Below, piece by piece: positions 44,414-55,100 of a stretch of 64,000 nt of DNA (within the stretch, counting starts at the first letter, position 1; each line of letters begins with the position of its first letter). Below the pieces are notes generated by a model. The model was given only the letters and a program-made list of their open reading frames with translations, was not told the DNA's origin and ran no database searches. Source of the DNA: Botryosphaeria dothidea (lineage: Eukaryota; Ascomycota; Dothideomycetes; Botryosphaeriales; Botryosphaeriaceae); the NCBI GenBank assembly GCA_011503125.2, contig WWBZ02000022.1, positions 3,782,001-3,846,000 of the forward strand, read 5' to 3'. The position numbers were made by a program, and so were the translations under genes.

Positions 44414-45729
44414 TTAGACTTTCCTCGGCTTGATGGGCTGAACGTTTTGAACGGTGTCCAAGTAACCGGCAGCCTTGACGAGCGGGATATCGAAAGTGCT
44501 CATCTCCGAGTGCCACTTCTGCTGGCCGAAGAACTCGAAGAGCATGCTCGACGGGAAGCCAACGTCGAACTGCACTGCACCCTCGATCTCCGCAATGTCC
44601 TCTTTGCTCAACTCGATGCTCAGTGCCTCGATGTTGCCCTTCAAGTGATCAACCTTACGGCCACCAACGATGGGGAACACGTATGGAGCCTTGTGCATGA
44701 CGTAGGCGAGCGCAATGCTGGTGACGAGGGTGCCCTTCTTCTTGGCGAGCTTGTCGAGGGCAACGGTAACCTTCTTTTGGTTTTCGGACTGCGGGCGCAT
44801 GTTGCGACCCTCGGACTTGGCATACTCCTCTTCCGTCTTGAACCCACCACCGCCTAGGGCACCCCAGGGAGCGAGGGCCATGCCCTCGTCACGGACCATG
44901 GGCAGAATGTCACGCTCGAAGTCGCGGTCGGCGGCACTCCACCTGCCCTGGTAGACCGAGAACTGGGTGAGGGCGTGGTCGCGGGCGTCTGTTGGTGTTG
45001 TTCAGCAATTTCTATGATGAGATTTCTCAAGAATTAGGGTATGTACATTGGTTTGCCTTGCTGACAACCCATGCGGGCGTGTCGGAAACACCAAGGTAGA
45101 TGACCTTGCCGGCTTGGACCAGGTGGTGCAGGCTCTGCATGACCTCGGGAATGGAGGTAGAGAAGTCCCACCAGTGAAGGTAGAGCAGATCGATGTAGTC
45201 AGTTTGCAGCTTCTTCAAGCTCGCATTGACAGAGTGCTTCAAGCTCTTGGCATGGTTGCCCTGGAAGTTCGTCTTGAGCTTCTCCCCCGCCTTGCCCGAC
45301 GGATAGCAGGTGGTGAATTTTGTTGCGAGCACAATCTTTAGATTCGCGTCAGCTCGGTATGCCGTTGTCACGGAATAGGCTTCGACATACCTGATCGCGG
45401 TTGTTACGCTCCTTGAGCCACTCGCCGAGCCATTCCTCGCTCTCCTCACCCTGGTAGTTGTTGGCGGTATCTGTAGGGGGCTGTCAGCCAATCAATTGCA
45501 GGCGAATGAGAGAATTGGACTCACCGATGAAGTTTCCTCCATTTTCAAAGAAGAAATCAAGGATCTCGAAGGTCGTCTTCTTGTCGCACTTGCCCATGAA
45601 AGACTCCCATGCATTGCCAAAGTTCATGGCACCCAGGCAAAGGGGCGAAACCCTGGCGCCGGCGGTGGGCGAGAGGATGCGGTGGTAACCGAGAGCGGAC
45701 TTGGGCTCTGGAGGGATGGGGAAGGCCAT
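44414..45729 (-). CDS. Aldo-keto reductase (norsolorinic-acid-reductase / aryl-alcohol-dehydrogenase type)
   Basis: Four exons on the minus strand, 45525-45729, 45391-45470, 45047-45335 and 44414-44988, encode 382 residues. The catalytic tetrad of the family is visible: Asp and Tyr in [14 protein letters not shown], Lys in IVLATKF and His in LLYLHWWD. The segment [14 protein letters not shown] and the C-terminal [16 protein letters not shown] (cofactor-binding) are typical of fungal AAD/NorB-like NADPH reductases of aromatic or polyketide aldehydes and ketones. Some relatives sit in aflatoxin-type clusters, but no polyketide synthase or other cluster gene lies nearby, so a detoxifying or catabolic role is at least as likely. 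Introns are 54, 55 and 58 nt. Substrate unknown; cytosolic. Confidence 0.9.
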
Positions 45730-45854
45730 GATGACGTTGATCGAGATCTTGGAGGGGTAAAATCGGTTGCAGGGATGTGCTTTCGGGCGGAGATAGAAGC
45801 AGGCGGGAGCTTGGGAGCTTATTGAGGGGCCAGCCACGACAGAGGAACCAAGGG

Positions 45855-45862
45855 TTTATATA
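45855..45862 (-). promoter_or_regulatory. TATA box of the aldo-keto reductase gene
   Basis: The minus strand reads TATATAAA 126 nt upstream of the ATG at 45729, followed by a short leader. A strong TATA suits an inducible enzyme gene. Confidence 0.6.
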
Positions 45863-46838
45863 GAGCAACCAACTTCCAAGTGAGGGGCAGCCAATTGTGA
45901 TGGACTGGCGATGGAACGGGGACAAGACATTCCAAACACCGTGTTGTGCTCTCTATCTCCGCTAATGCCGTTTGCTCGGATCCATGCTCCCGCCCTTCCG
46001 CCAGCTCTCTCGCCACGGCAGCATCTGTGCCAACCTTGATTACCTGGTCCTGAAGAGGAGTTAGGAGATACCCGGGCTCCACTCTGTCGCAGCAATTGGT
46101 GTCTCGTCTGTCGTGAGTCCGATGGAGGCGCAGACGGTGAGAAGAAAGTCGTTGCCTCTCCATCGTATGTCGCATTCGGCAACAGTTGGAGAAAGCCCCA
46201 CATGCAGGCCCCTATCCTTCCTTGCCCCGTCGTGCCTGCGCTCCTACGCGGACCAAAATCAGCGGAGAGGGGGACCGGGAGATCCACACGAAATTGAGAC
46301 GTAAAGGGGACGTGCCTTCGACTTGTCAGCACTTTATTTGTGCATCTCTGCCTATCACGACTCTCCCCGCCCGGCCTACGTAACACGCACATCCCTCCCA
46401 GCAAGGTACATGCGCCAAGATGCAAAGAGGCTTGACCCGACTTCACTTTTGCTGTTGCCTGCGGACGAATCAGCGGCCACCCATCTTTGTCCGCAGAGCA
46501 CTACAAGTATCCTAAGCCCCGCCTCACGATTATCGCCAATCCTGCATTGTCGCTGGCGTCGTAAGCACATGTATGATCATCTCAACTAAAGCAGTGCGAG
46601 GAAGCCTCCTTCGTCATCTGATGTCTTTGTCATTAATTCCGCTTCATCGTCGTAATTACGCACTTAATCAAAAACCAGGCAACAACGAAAGAACCACGAA
46701 GAAACAAACAGCAATGACCTGCCCAATTTTTTTCCATCCCCGAACACATCCCAAAATCCAGACTTCTGCCGCCAATTTCAGACTGGTGATGACAAACAAA
46801 GCGCAATGATGCGAGGAAAGACTGAAGCCACCATGAGC

Positions 46839-46880
46839 TGTACGCTGTACGCTGCACACTGCACGATACACGCTGCACGC
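46839..46880 (+). repeat. Imperfect short repeats (CTGTACG/CTGCACG)
   Basis: Four to five near-copies of a 7-9-nt unit (TGTACGC, TGTACGC, TGCACAC, TACACGC, TGCACGC) in tandem-like order downstream of YVC1. It is probably simple-sequence DNA. Confidence 0.55.
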
Positions 46881-47106
46881 TTGCTCGACGATGCAAGACT
46901 ACCAAGGATGGATGCGCGAATGAACAAAACGCCGGTAAATGCAGCCGAAAGAATGACAAATGCCGGTGACAGAGACCAGCAGAGGAAACCCAGAGAGAAG
47001 ACGAGGAAACTATAGCACAGCCTGCCTTCCCTTCTTCAAAAGCAGAATCAATCCTTCCCTGTCCGGTGTGGCACTAGAGGATTCTCATACGGATGTACGT
47101 TTTCCC

Positions 47107-50100
47107 TCAGACTGACGATCTGGAAGTGTCCACATCCGTATCCCTCTCCTCATCGATCCTCCTGATCGACGACCTGTCAAAATCACTATCGTGAATCGCC
47201 GTCCCCGCGCTGCCTGCACCCGCGGAGCTCGCGCCTGGCGTACGCGAACCAGCCGTTGCCGGCGTCTTCGTCCCCTTCTTGCCCTTGCCCTTCTTGTCCG
47301 CTGGCTGCCGCAAACCCCGTACCTCCTTCAACACCTCCTTAAAGCTCTCCTCTAGCGTGTTCATGCGGGCGAGCAGGATCCTGTTGGTGCGTGACCGATC
47401 CTCTTGCTCCTCGTCCTCGTCATGGTCCTGTGAGTCGCGAGAGCGTCTGGCGAAGCGTCGCGCGCCCATGGCCGCCATCTCCATCTGCGTCGAGAAGCTG
47501 GCCGACAAGCCCGGCATGCCAGGTAGCTCGGGGCGCGGCCGGTTGTCACCCAGGTCTGAGGCGAGGTCGAGAGCGAGAGCGTTGAAGGAGGGGTCGCGGT
47601 GGGTACGAGGGGGGCGGGGGAGGTTACCGAAACCGATGCCGAGGATGTTAGATGATGACTTATTGCGCGGCGAAAGGTTCGGACGGGTGGCTGTAGGTCG
47701 CTTGCCCGCGGTCGTAGGTCGCTTGGGGGTTGCAGCGCCGCTGTGGTGTGCGGTCGGCGGGCGCTTGACCGGTGATGTGGAGGTGGACTCGTGGTCGGAA
47801 CCGAACCCATCTCTCTGCGGACTGAATAGAATGGTGTTTGTGGAGACATTGCGGTTGTGGTGGCGACGATTTTGACCCAAATTTGAAGGCTTGGGCAACG
47901 GAGGTGGATCATGGATCCGGGAGGACACGGAGCTGGGGACTATAGGAGTATCTGATTTCGTGGCCATCGGAGTCCTGAAATAATCTTCGCCTGTTGAAGA
48001 CTCATATATCGGCTGGTTCTCTTTGTCGGATCCCGGCCGAGGTGTCGTTCGAACCGATTGGCCTAAAGTTAGTCTATCATCCTCGTTGTCATCGTTCGTA
48101 ATGAGCTCATCATCGCCATCAGCATCGGTTTGCTGCTGCGGTTGTTCATCCAAACTCATCAGGCTCGGCTCCTCAAACCCACGAGCAACCTGTGACATTG
48201 TAACATTTGTCGGGGTAACATCGGGGTCTGATGCCACTGATCTGGCCACAGGGGGTTGCATTCTCCGGGTGACAGCCATCCTTGACGTCTTTGCCCGGCG
48301 CATTCCTGGGCGGCGGGCATTCTCAAGTCGTTCGAGGACCGACCTTGGTTCTTCAAGTGGCGGCGATGCACCTCCCTCATGACCCATGCCCTGCATCCAG
48401 TCACGCACAACATTGCTCGATTTTCTCCGTTCCTCGACTGGATCGCTGCCATTCTGACGTACGGGTGGAGTAGGTCCTCTGAAAGGCCGGCGGAATACCT
48501 CATCAAGGGCGCGGTCCTTATGGTAGGTGGTGATAGACGGCTCTCGCAGACGTGTCCCTGGGCTGAAGAGGTCTCCCGTACCACGAATGCTGAATGCCAC
48601 CGGAACTGCCTTCGACCGAGACCGACCACGTTGCTCCACCAATTCTTCTGGCTGGAAGGCAATGCGCGACAGAATAAGCCGCTCATAGGTAAAGATTGCA
48701 AACAAAATCGGGAAATGCGTGGCTTTGATGAGTAAGCGGTTCATCTTAACGAACGAGCGGAAAGACATGATGAATCGTAGCGGTGTCAGGAGCCATGCTA
48801 CGATGTTCGTCGGCGCGATGTATGAAAATAAGGCATCTGATTTGACCATCGATATGGTGTTTACGGCGAATAGGAACTGGTGCTCTTCGTTCGCATTCTG
48901 CACCACTGCCATGAACGACTGCCGATAAGTTAGCGGACTGATAAAGAGGGCATTTGAGTATTTCAGCTTGAACTGTGAAATCATGCTGTAGCAATCTCTT
49001 GCATAATATTTCTCTGTAAGTTGTCCGTGCCTGCGGACCGCTGGCTGCATCGAAGGTAATACGTACATTAGTCAAGACCTAAAAATCTATATTAGCAACT
49101 ATGCGCGCAAGTGTCTGTCTCTCTTCAGTACGTACCGTGATTAGAATAGTGACAATGAGGAAGTGTGCGATGAACAAGAAGAGGACGAGGATAGCTTTCC
49201 CAAGAGGATTGTAACTGCTCCAGATGTCCCATGCGGCTGGTGTGAAGCCCATCAGCATCTGGAAAAGCGCGTACGCTGCAGATCCGGCTGAGGTCAGCCC
49301 TCTGTCGCCAAACGCCAACGTGAACGCAACGAAGAAACCACTGCAGCTGATGATGATGAGGATAAGGATAGCCATAAGATCCAGTGCCATCATCCTGAAT
49401 GCAATCAATAACTGCGAGAAATAGCGGTAGTGGTCTAGCACGGAGAACAGCCTCGGGAAAAGTAGCACTGCCGTGGAAGCCAGAACATCGTATGCCATCT
49501 CAGCCACGTGGTACTTGCGAACGTCGGGCATCAGGATCCCATACAGTCTGAGGACGTAGTAGATCACGAAGCAAAGTAAAATGCCAAGGTCAAATGCATT
49601 CCAGACACTCTGAATGTAGAGGTTGAAGCCTTGCTCCTGGGAGGTAGTCAGTAAGATGCACACGTAATAGTGAAAGGGAGTGACTTGCACTAAAACCGAC
49701 CACCTCGTCGAGCAAGTAGCCAGCCGACCACAGCCAAAACAGCATTTCGAGAGCTGTAATATCGACGGATTTGCTGACGAGGACGGCGAGAAACAAGCCA
49801 AGCATGACAGCAAAAGAACAGGTGGAGAACAACTGTCTATATCGCGGTACGCGCAAGCGTGATAGCTTGAAGATGGACGCCTCGCGCGGATCGTACAAAG
49901 TCACTGTCCTGCGGACCATGGACGCCGGCAAAGACGCTGATTCACTGATTTTCCCTGGCGAATGCGAGCCGTTCTCCATGGTCCCGTAATTTGGGCCGCG
50001 CTGAAAAGCGCGCTTCGCCATGGGCCTATGCAGACTGTCGGCATAAGAGTGGAAGACGATGGTGCCGGACCAGATGGCCTCCAACTGCTGCACTACCAAC

Positions 50101-50986
50101 GGATGAGCCAAGAACTTCTTCGCCTGGGCGCGAATAGCAATCTCAACGGTTGAGATACGCGCCAAGCGCGGCTGCGTGCTGCGACTGGTAATGGCTGCAG
50201 GCGGCGTGAGACCCTGCAAGGGATCGAAGTCGTAAGACAGCGCATCAATGAGCTCGCGAGTGGAGTACTCCTTAAGCAGGCGCATAGCAAGCAGCTCGCA
50301 TATCAGACCGCGGGTCTTCTCCACGCCCACATTCCCCGGATTCAGCTGGCCTTGTTTCTGGAACTGCAAGCAATTGGCGACCAAGGCGTACAGGGTGCCG
50401 CGGTTGAAGAGGGTCGCGCGGATCTCCTGCTGGATCGGCTTCACCAGAAACTGGGAGACTTGCGGTGAGCGCAATTGATCCCAGGACAAGGTTGTCTCAC
50501 AACGCTGGAGAACGAGCAATCTTATGGAGTGCGTCATGCTGTAGATCGGGAGGCGGTCTGCGGGTCGAGACTCTCGTTAGCATGCGCCGGTCGCACAGCG
50601 TGGACAGAGGTCGGGAAGCGTTGTGAAAGCAGGCTGAGACAAACACATGGAAAGTTGAAGCCATCGCGTCCGCTTGCGCCTGATTGCCCCAAGTTCCCAT
50701 GTGCGGTTGCGCCGCTGTGGTACTTTGCGCAGCGATGTCGCAGATGTGGGTGAGACATACCGAGATGCTCGGCACTGAAGATGGGCAGGATGGGATCGTT
50801 GTCGTCGTCCTCATCCTCTCCACCACCATCGTAGTCGTCCTCGTCCTGGGAGCCATGGTCGTTGCGAAAGTAGTCGCGATCGGGGTTTTGTCCGTCGTGG
50901 CGCTGCAATAACGGCGAGGAAAAGGGCGAGGGTTCAGGCCGACGAGCACGGCGACCCTTTCTAGGCCGGAGTAGCGAAGCGAGCAT
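47107..50986 (-). CDS. YVC1: Vacuolar TRP-family calcium channel Yvc1
   Basis: Five exons on the minus strand, 50761-50986, 49701-50557, 49136-49636, 49067-49078 and 47107-48918, encode 1,135 residues. The acidic N-terminus leads into SAEHLDRLPIYSMTHSIRLL and the cytosolic domain with ETTLSWDQLRSPQVSQF, then six membrane segments (about 310-530). The pore reads FQMLMGFTPAAWDIW, followed by S6 and the conserved ILITVLTNSFMAVVQNANEEHQF, which only appears when the 12-nt fourth exon is included. Yvc1 releases calcium from the vacuole in response to stretch, calcium and osmotic shock. The C-terminal 450 residues are mostly disordered and Ser/Pro-rich, with a coiled-coil-like end (LARMNTLEESFKEVLKEVRG) and a Lys/Gly-rich patch. 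Introns are 203, 64, 57 and 148 nt. It is divergent from URA2. Confidence 0.93.
49067..49078 (-). other. YVC1: 12-nt microexon (exon 4) of YVC1
   Basis: The exon encodes only Val-Leu-Thr-Asn. It has an upstream acceptor TTTTTAG and a downstream donor GTACGT, both phase 0. Its four residues complete a highly conserved stretch after S6, so it is probably constitutive. Confidence 0.8.
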
Positions 50987-52114
50987 GTATGGCCCTGGGC
51001 GCGCGCAAGGAGGAGGATTGAGGAGGAGGAGGGGTGAGCGGGCGGCAGAGGAAGGAAGAGCGGCGGAGATTGTTTGTTTATGAGGGAGCGCCAGAAACCA
51101 AGGAACCTAGGCTAGCTGGCCGCGGGCGGAGGCGGCGAGGATGTCAGGCTACGGGGGTTCAAGCGACGCATTGAGGCAGAGGAGGTGCGGCAAGGTTTCA
51201 TATAGGTGCAGCAGGCAGACCATCAATCCCGTACACCATTTGGTCAAAAGGCCGAGCACCTGACCATGCAAGCTGCTCGCCCTTATCTTTGCCATGATGC
51301 ACAGGAAATCGTCGCTGGTGGAGGCCGCACAGCCAATCACGCCGCGTCCAGGCCGCTCTAGCTAGACCGCCTCGACGGCGATGCTCAGCGATGCGCGCCA
51401 GGGGGGCCCATGCATGTGCGGCTGGAGAACCACCTCCAAAGCGCATCCCGCGGGCCGCTGCTGACTGCGAGCCGCCGTCAATGGGACCCCGCGGCGGGCG
51501 GTGACACGCGGAAGCCTGCTGCCCTGAAGCCCTGTGGCCGTGAGGTGACGCTGCGCGCGCACGGAGTTGTGCCTGCGACGATCGCGCGGACTGGCGGCCG
51601 CACACAGCGCGCTCGAGACCTTGGTTGCGCCCTAGGGCATGCTAACGCTGACGTTTGGACAGCTAGCGGCAACCACTTCAGGGCGCACCGCCAAGGACGA
51701 GGTTGAATCCAGAGTACGGCACTTGCAGGTGAAGTTGAAGCATCTGTCTGGATGTAGTCGTCTGCCGGAGCGCATTGAGTTTACATGCGTGTGAATTCTT
51801 GAGCTGTCCATGGTCAGAAAATATTGCAACGCTTTCAGCGTGGCTGTGGGACCAAAGTCTTTGCCGCCGAGTGCCCGAGTCGCCAGGCCCTGGCCCACAA
51901 GCCCCAGGCCGATCTGCATTTTCCGGACGATGCAATCGGCGCCATTACGCACTTGCTTCCCCGAGTCAGACCGGAGGCGGAGAAACGCGGCAGAAAAGAA
52001 GGTCCTGCAGGGACTGAAAAACTTAAGCCACCACACCCCCGCCCTGCTCTTCTTTTTTTCTTGTCAGCCCTCCTGTGGCCCTGACACCCCCTCCACCGAC
52101 CATCAGACACGACC
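50987..52114. promoter_or_regulatory. Bidirectional promoter region between YVC1 and URA2
   Basis: The two genes diverge across 1.13 kb. GC-rich DNA in the first 650 bp is followed by a C/T-rich leader just before URA2. I see no clear TATA. Frames on the minus strand here (for example 51198-51605) have random composition. Confidence 0.45.
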
Positions 52115-55100
52115 ATGGCTGCCACGCCGGGCGAGACGATGGCTATGAAGCTGGAGCTCCAAGATGGCAAGGCTTTCGAGGGCTTCAGCTTCGGTGCGAA
52201 CAGGAGCATCGCCGGCGAGCTCGTCTTCCAGACGGGCATGGTGGGCTACCCTGAGTCCCTCACCGACCCCTCCTACCGCGGCCAGATTCTGGTCATCACC
52301 TACCCCATGGTCGGCAACTACGGTGTACCAGACCGCAGCGTCCGGGATCCCCTCTTGAACGACCTCCCCGCCTACTTCGAGTCCGACGAGGCACACATCG
52401 CCGGTCTCGTCGTGCTCTCTTACTCCGGCGAGAACTGGTCCAACCACCTTGCCAACAGCTCTCTCGGCGATTGGCTCAAGGAGCAGAACATCCCCGCCAT
52501 GTGTGGCGCCGACACCAGGGAATTGACCAAGGTCATTCGCCAGGAGGGTAGCATGCTTGGCCGCATGCTCATCGAAGCTCAGACCAATGGTCACGCTACC
52601 AATGGCGATGCTGTCACCGCCAATGGCACCGGCCGCACCATCGTTTACGAAGAGATACCCTGGGTGAACCCCAATGAGAAGAACCTGGTGGCAGAAGGTG
52701 AGGCAACCCAAATGCACCCTCAATTAGCCTCTCGTTTCTGACATATGAACAGTGTCTAGGAAGACTCCGACAACCTATCTCCCAGACTCGTCAACCGCAT
52801 TGAAGCACCCTTCCGGCCGCAATGTGAAGATTCTTACCGTCGATGTCGGCCTGAAGTTCAACCAGCTCCGCTGCCTTGTGAAACGGGGAGTGGAGGTGGA
52901 GGTCGTCCCTTGGGACTACGACTTCCCCCAACTGGCGGGTAAGGAGTACGACGGTCTGTTCATCTCGAACGGTCCCGGTGACCCGGCCTTGATGGATGCC
53001 ACTGTGAAGCACATTTCTGCTGCGCTGGAAGAGGCCAGGACACCCATCTTCGGTATTTGTTTGGGACACCAGCTCCTTGCCCGTGCTGCTGGTGCTTCTA
53101 CCAAGAAGTTGAAGTTCGGTAACCGCGGCGCAAACATCCCCTGTACGAGTTTGGTCTCCGGGCGCTGCTACATCACATCCCAGAACCACGGTTATGCTGT
53201 GGATGCCTCTACTTTGAGCCCGGGATGGGAGGAGCTGTTCGTCAACGCCAATGATGGCACCAACGAGGGTATCCGTCACGTCAATCGCCCCTACTTCTCC
53301 GTCCAGTTCCACCCTGAACACGCTCCTGGCCCTCAGGACACCGAATTCCTTTTCGATGTCTTCATCAACGCCGTTGAGAAGGCTCTCAAGGACCCTGAGG
53401 CCCTCAAGAAGCCCGTAGAATTCCCTGGAGGTAACATCGAGGAGAACAGGGCGTTGCACCCTCGAGTCGATGTCAAGAAGGTCCTCGTTCTTGGCAGCGG
53501 AGGTCTCAGTATCGGACAGGCTGGCGAGTTCGACTACTCTGGTAGCCAGGCCATTAAGGCGCTCAAGGAGGAAGGCATCTACACCATCCTCATCAACCCG
53601 AACATCGCCACTATTCAAACCTCCAAGGGTCTCGCCGACAAAGTTTACTTCCTTCCTGTCAGCGCCGAGTTTGTCCGCAAGGTCATCAAGCAAGAGCGTC
53701 CCGATGCGATCTATGTCACCTTTGGCGGTCAAACTGCCCTGCAGGTTGGTATTACGCTGAAGGATGAGTTTGAGCAGCTTGGTGTGAAGGTTCTTGGCAC
53801 GCCTATTGACACGATCATCACAACTGAGGACCGTGAGCTCTTCGCCCGCAGCATGGAGTCTATTGGTGAGAAGTGCGCCAAATCCGCTTCCGCCAACTCG
53901 GTTGAGGAGGCCATGAGGGTCGTCAAGGACATCGGCTTCCCTGTGATTGTTCGCGCGGCGTACGCTCTTGGTGGCCTTGGAAGTGGTTTCGCTGAAGACG
54001 AGGCACAGCTGCTCGACCTTTGCAACAAGGCTTTTGCCGCCAGCCCGCAGGTTCTCATTGAGCGCAGCATGAAGGGCTGGAAGGAGATTGAATATGAGGT
54101 TGTCCGTGACGCTCACGACAACTGCATCACTGTCTGTAACATGGAAAACTTCGATCCTCTTGGAATCCACACTGGCGATTCTATTGTCGTAGCTCCCTCT
54201 CAGACACTCTCGAACGAGGACTACAACATGCTCCGCACCACAGCAGTGAACGTCATCAGGCATCTTGGTGTTGTCGGAGAGTGCAACATCCAGTATGCTC
54301 TCAACCCCGACTCCAAGGAATACTGCATCATCGAAGTCAACGCTCGTCTGTCCCGTTCTTCGGCTTTGGCGTCAAAGGCTACGGGTTATCCCTTGGCCTT
54401 CATCGCCGCTAAGCTCGGCCTCAACATTCCACTTAATGAGATCCGCAATACCGTCACGAAGGTCACCTGCGCATGTTTCGAGCCTTCTCTGGACTACTGC
54501 GTTGTCAAGATTCCTCGCTGGGACTTGAAGAAGTTTACTCGCGTTTCCACTCTCCTCGGCTCGTCCATGAAGAGTGTTGGCGAGGTCATGGCTATCGGCA
54601 AGACTTTTGAAGAGGCTATCCAGAAGGCCATTCGTGCCGTCGACATGCACAACACTGGCTTCAATGACACTCCGATGGCCTTGATGTCCATCGACCAGGA
54701 GCTTCAGACGCCCTCTGATCAGAGACTGTTCGCCATTGCCAACGCGATGCACTCTGGTTACACCGTCGACAAGATTTGGGAGTTGACCAAGATCGACAAA
54801 TGGTTCCTCAGGAAGCTTAAGAGCCTCAGCGACTTCGGCAAGCTCTTGACAAATTACACCAGGAAGACCGTTACGTTCGACCTTTTTCTCAAGGCCAAGG
54901 CGCTCGGTTTCTCTGACCGGCAGCTTGCTGCCTTCTGGAATTCCAACGAGCTTGCCGTCCGCCAAGCACGTGTCGATTTCAATATTTTCCCTTGGGTGAA
55001 GCAGATCGATACCGTCGCCGCCGAGTTCCCGGCCTTCACCAACTACCTCTACACGACCTACAACGGCACCGCGCACGACATTGACTTCAACGATCGCGGT

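Larger units (their letters stand above)
45730..47106. other. Intergenic region
   Basis: About 1.4 kb between the aldo-keto reductase promoter and the 3' end of YVC1. A short cluster of imperfect TGTACGC/TGCACGC repeats occurs near 46839-46880. I see no gene. Confidence 0.45.

Noticed and set aside
48919..49066. Reading straight through from Met 49068 as the start of a separate 653-codon gene
   Set aside because: The first 50 codons are intron sequence. Splicing at 48918 restores the conserved YVC1 segment SFMAVVQNANEEHQF directly after the channel's last helix.
52791..54263. 490-codon frame on the minus strand
   Set aside because: It is the antisense shadow of URA2, whose plus-strand frame is unmistakably real.
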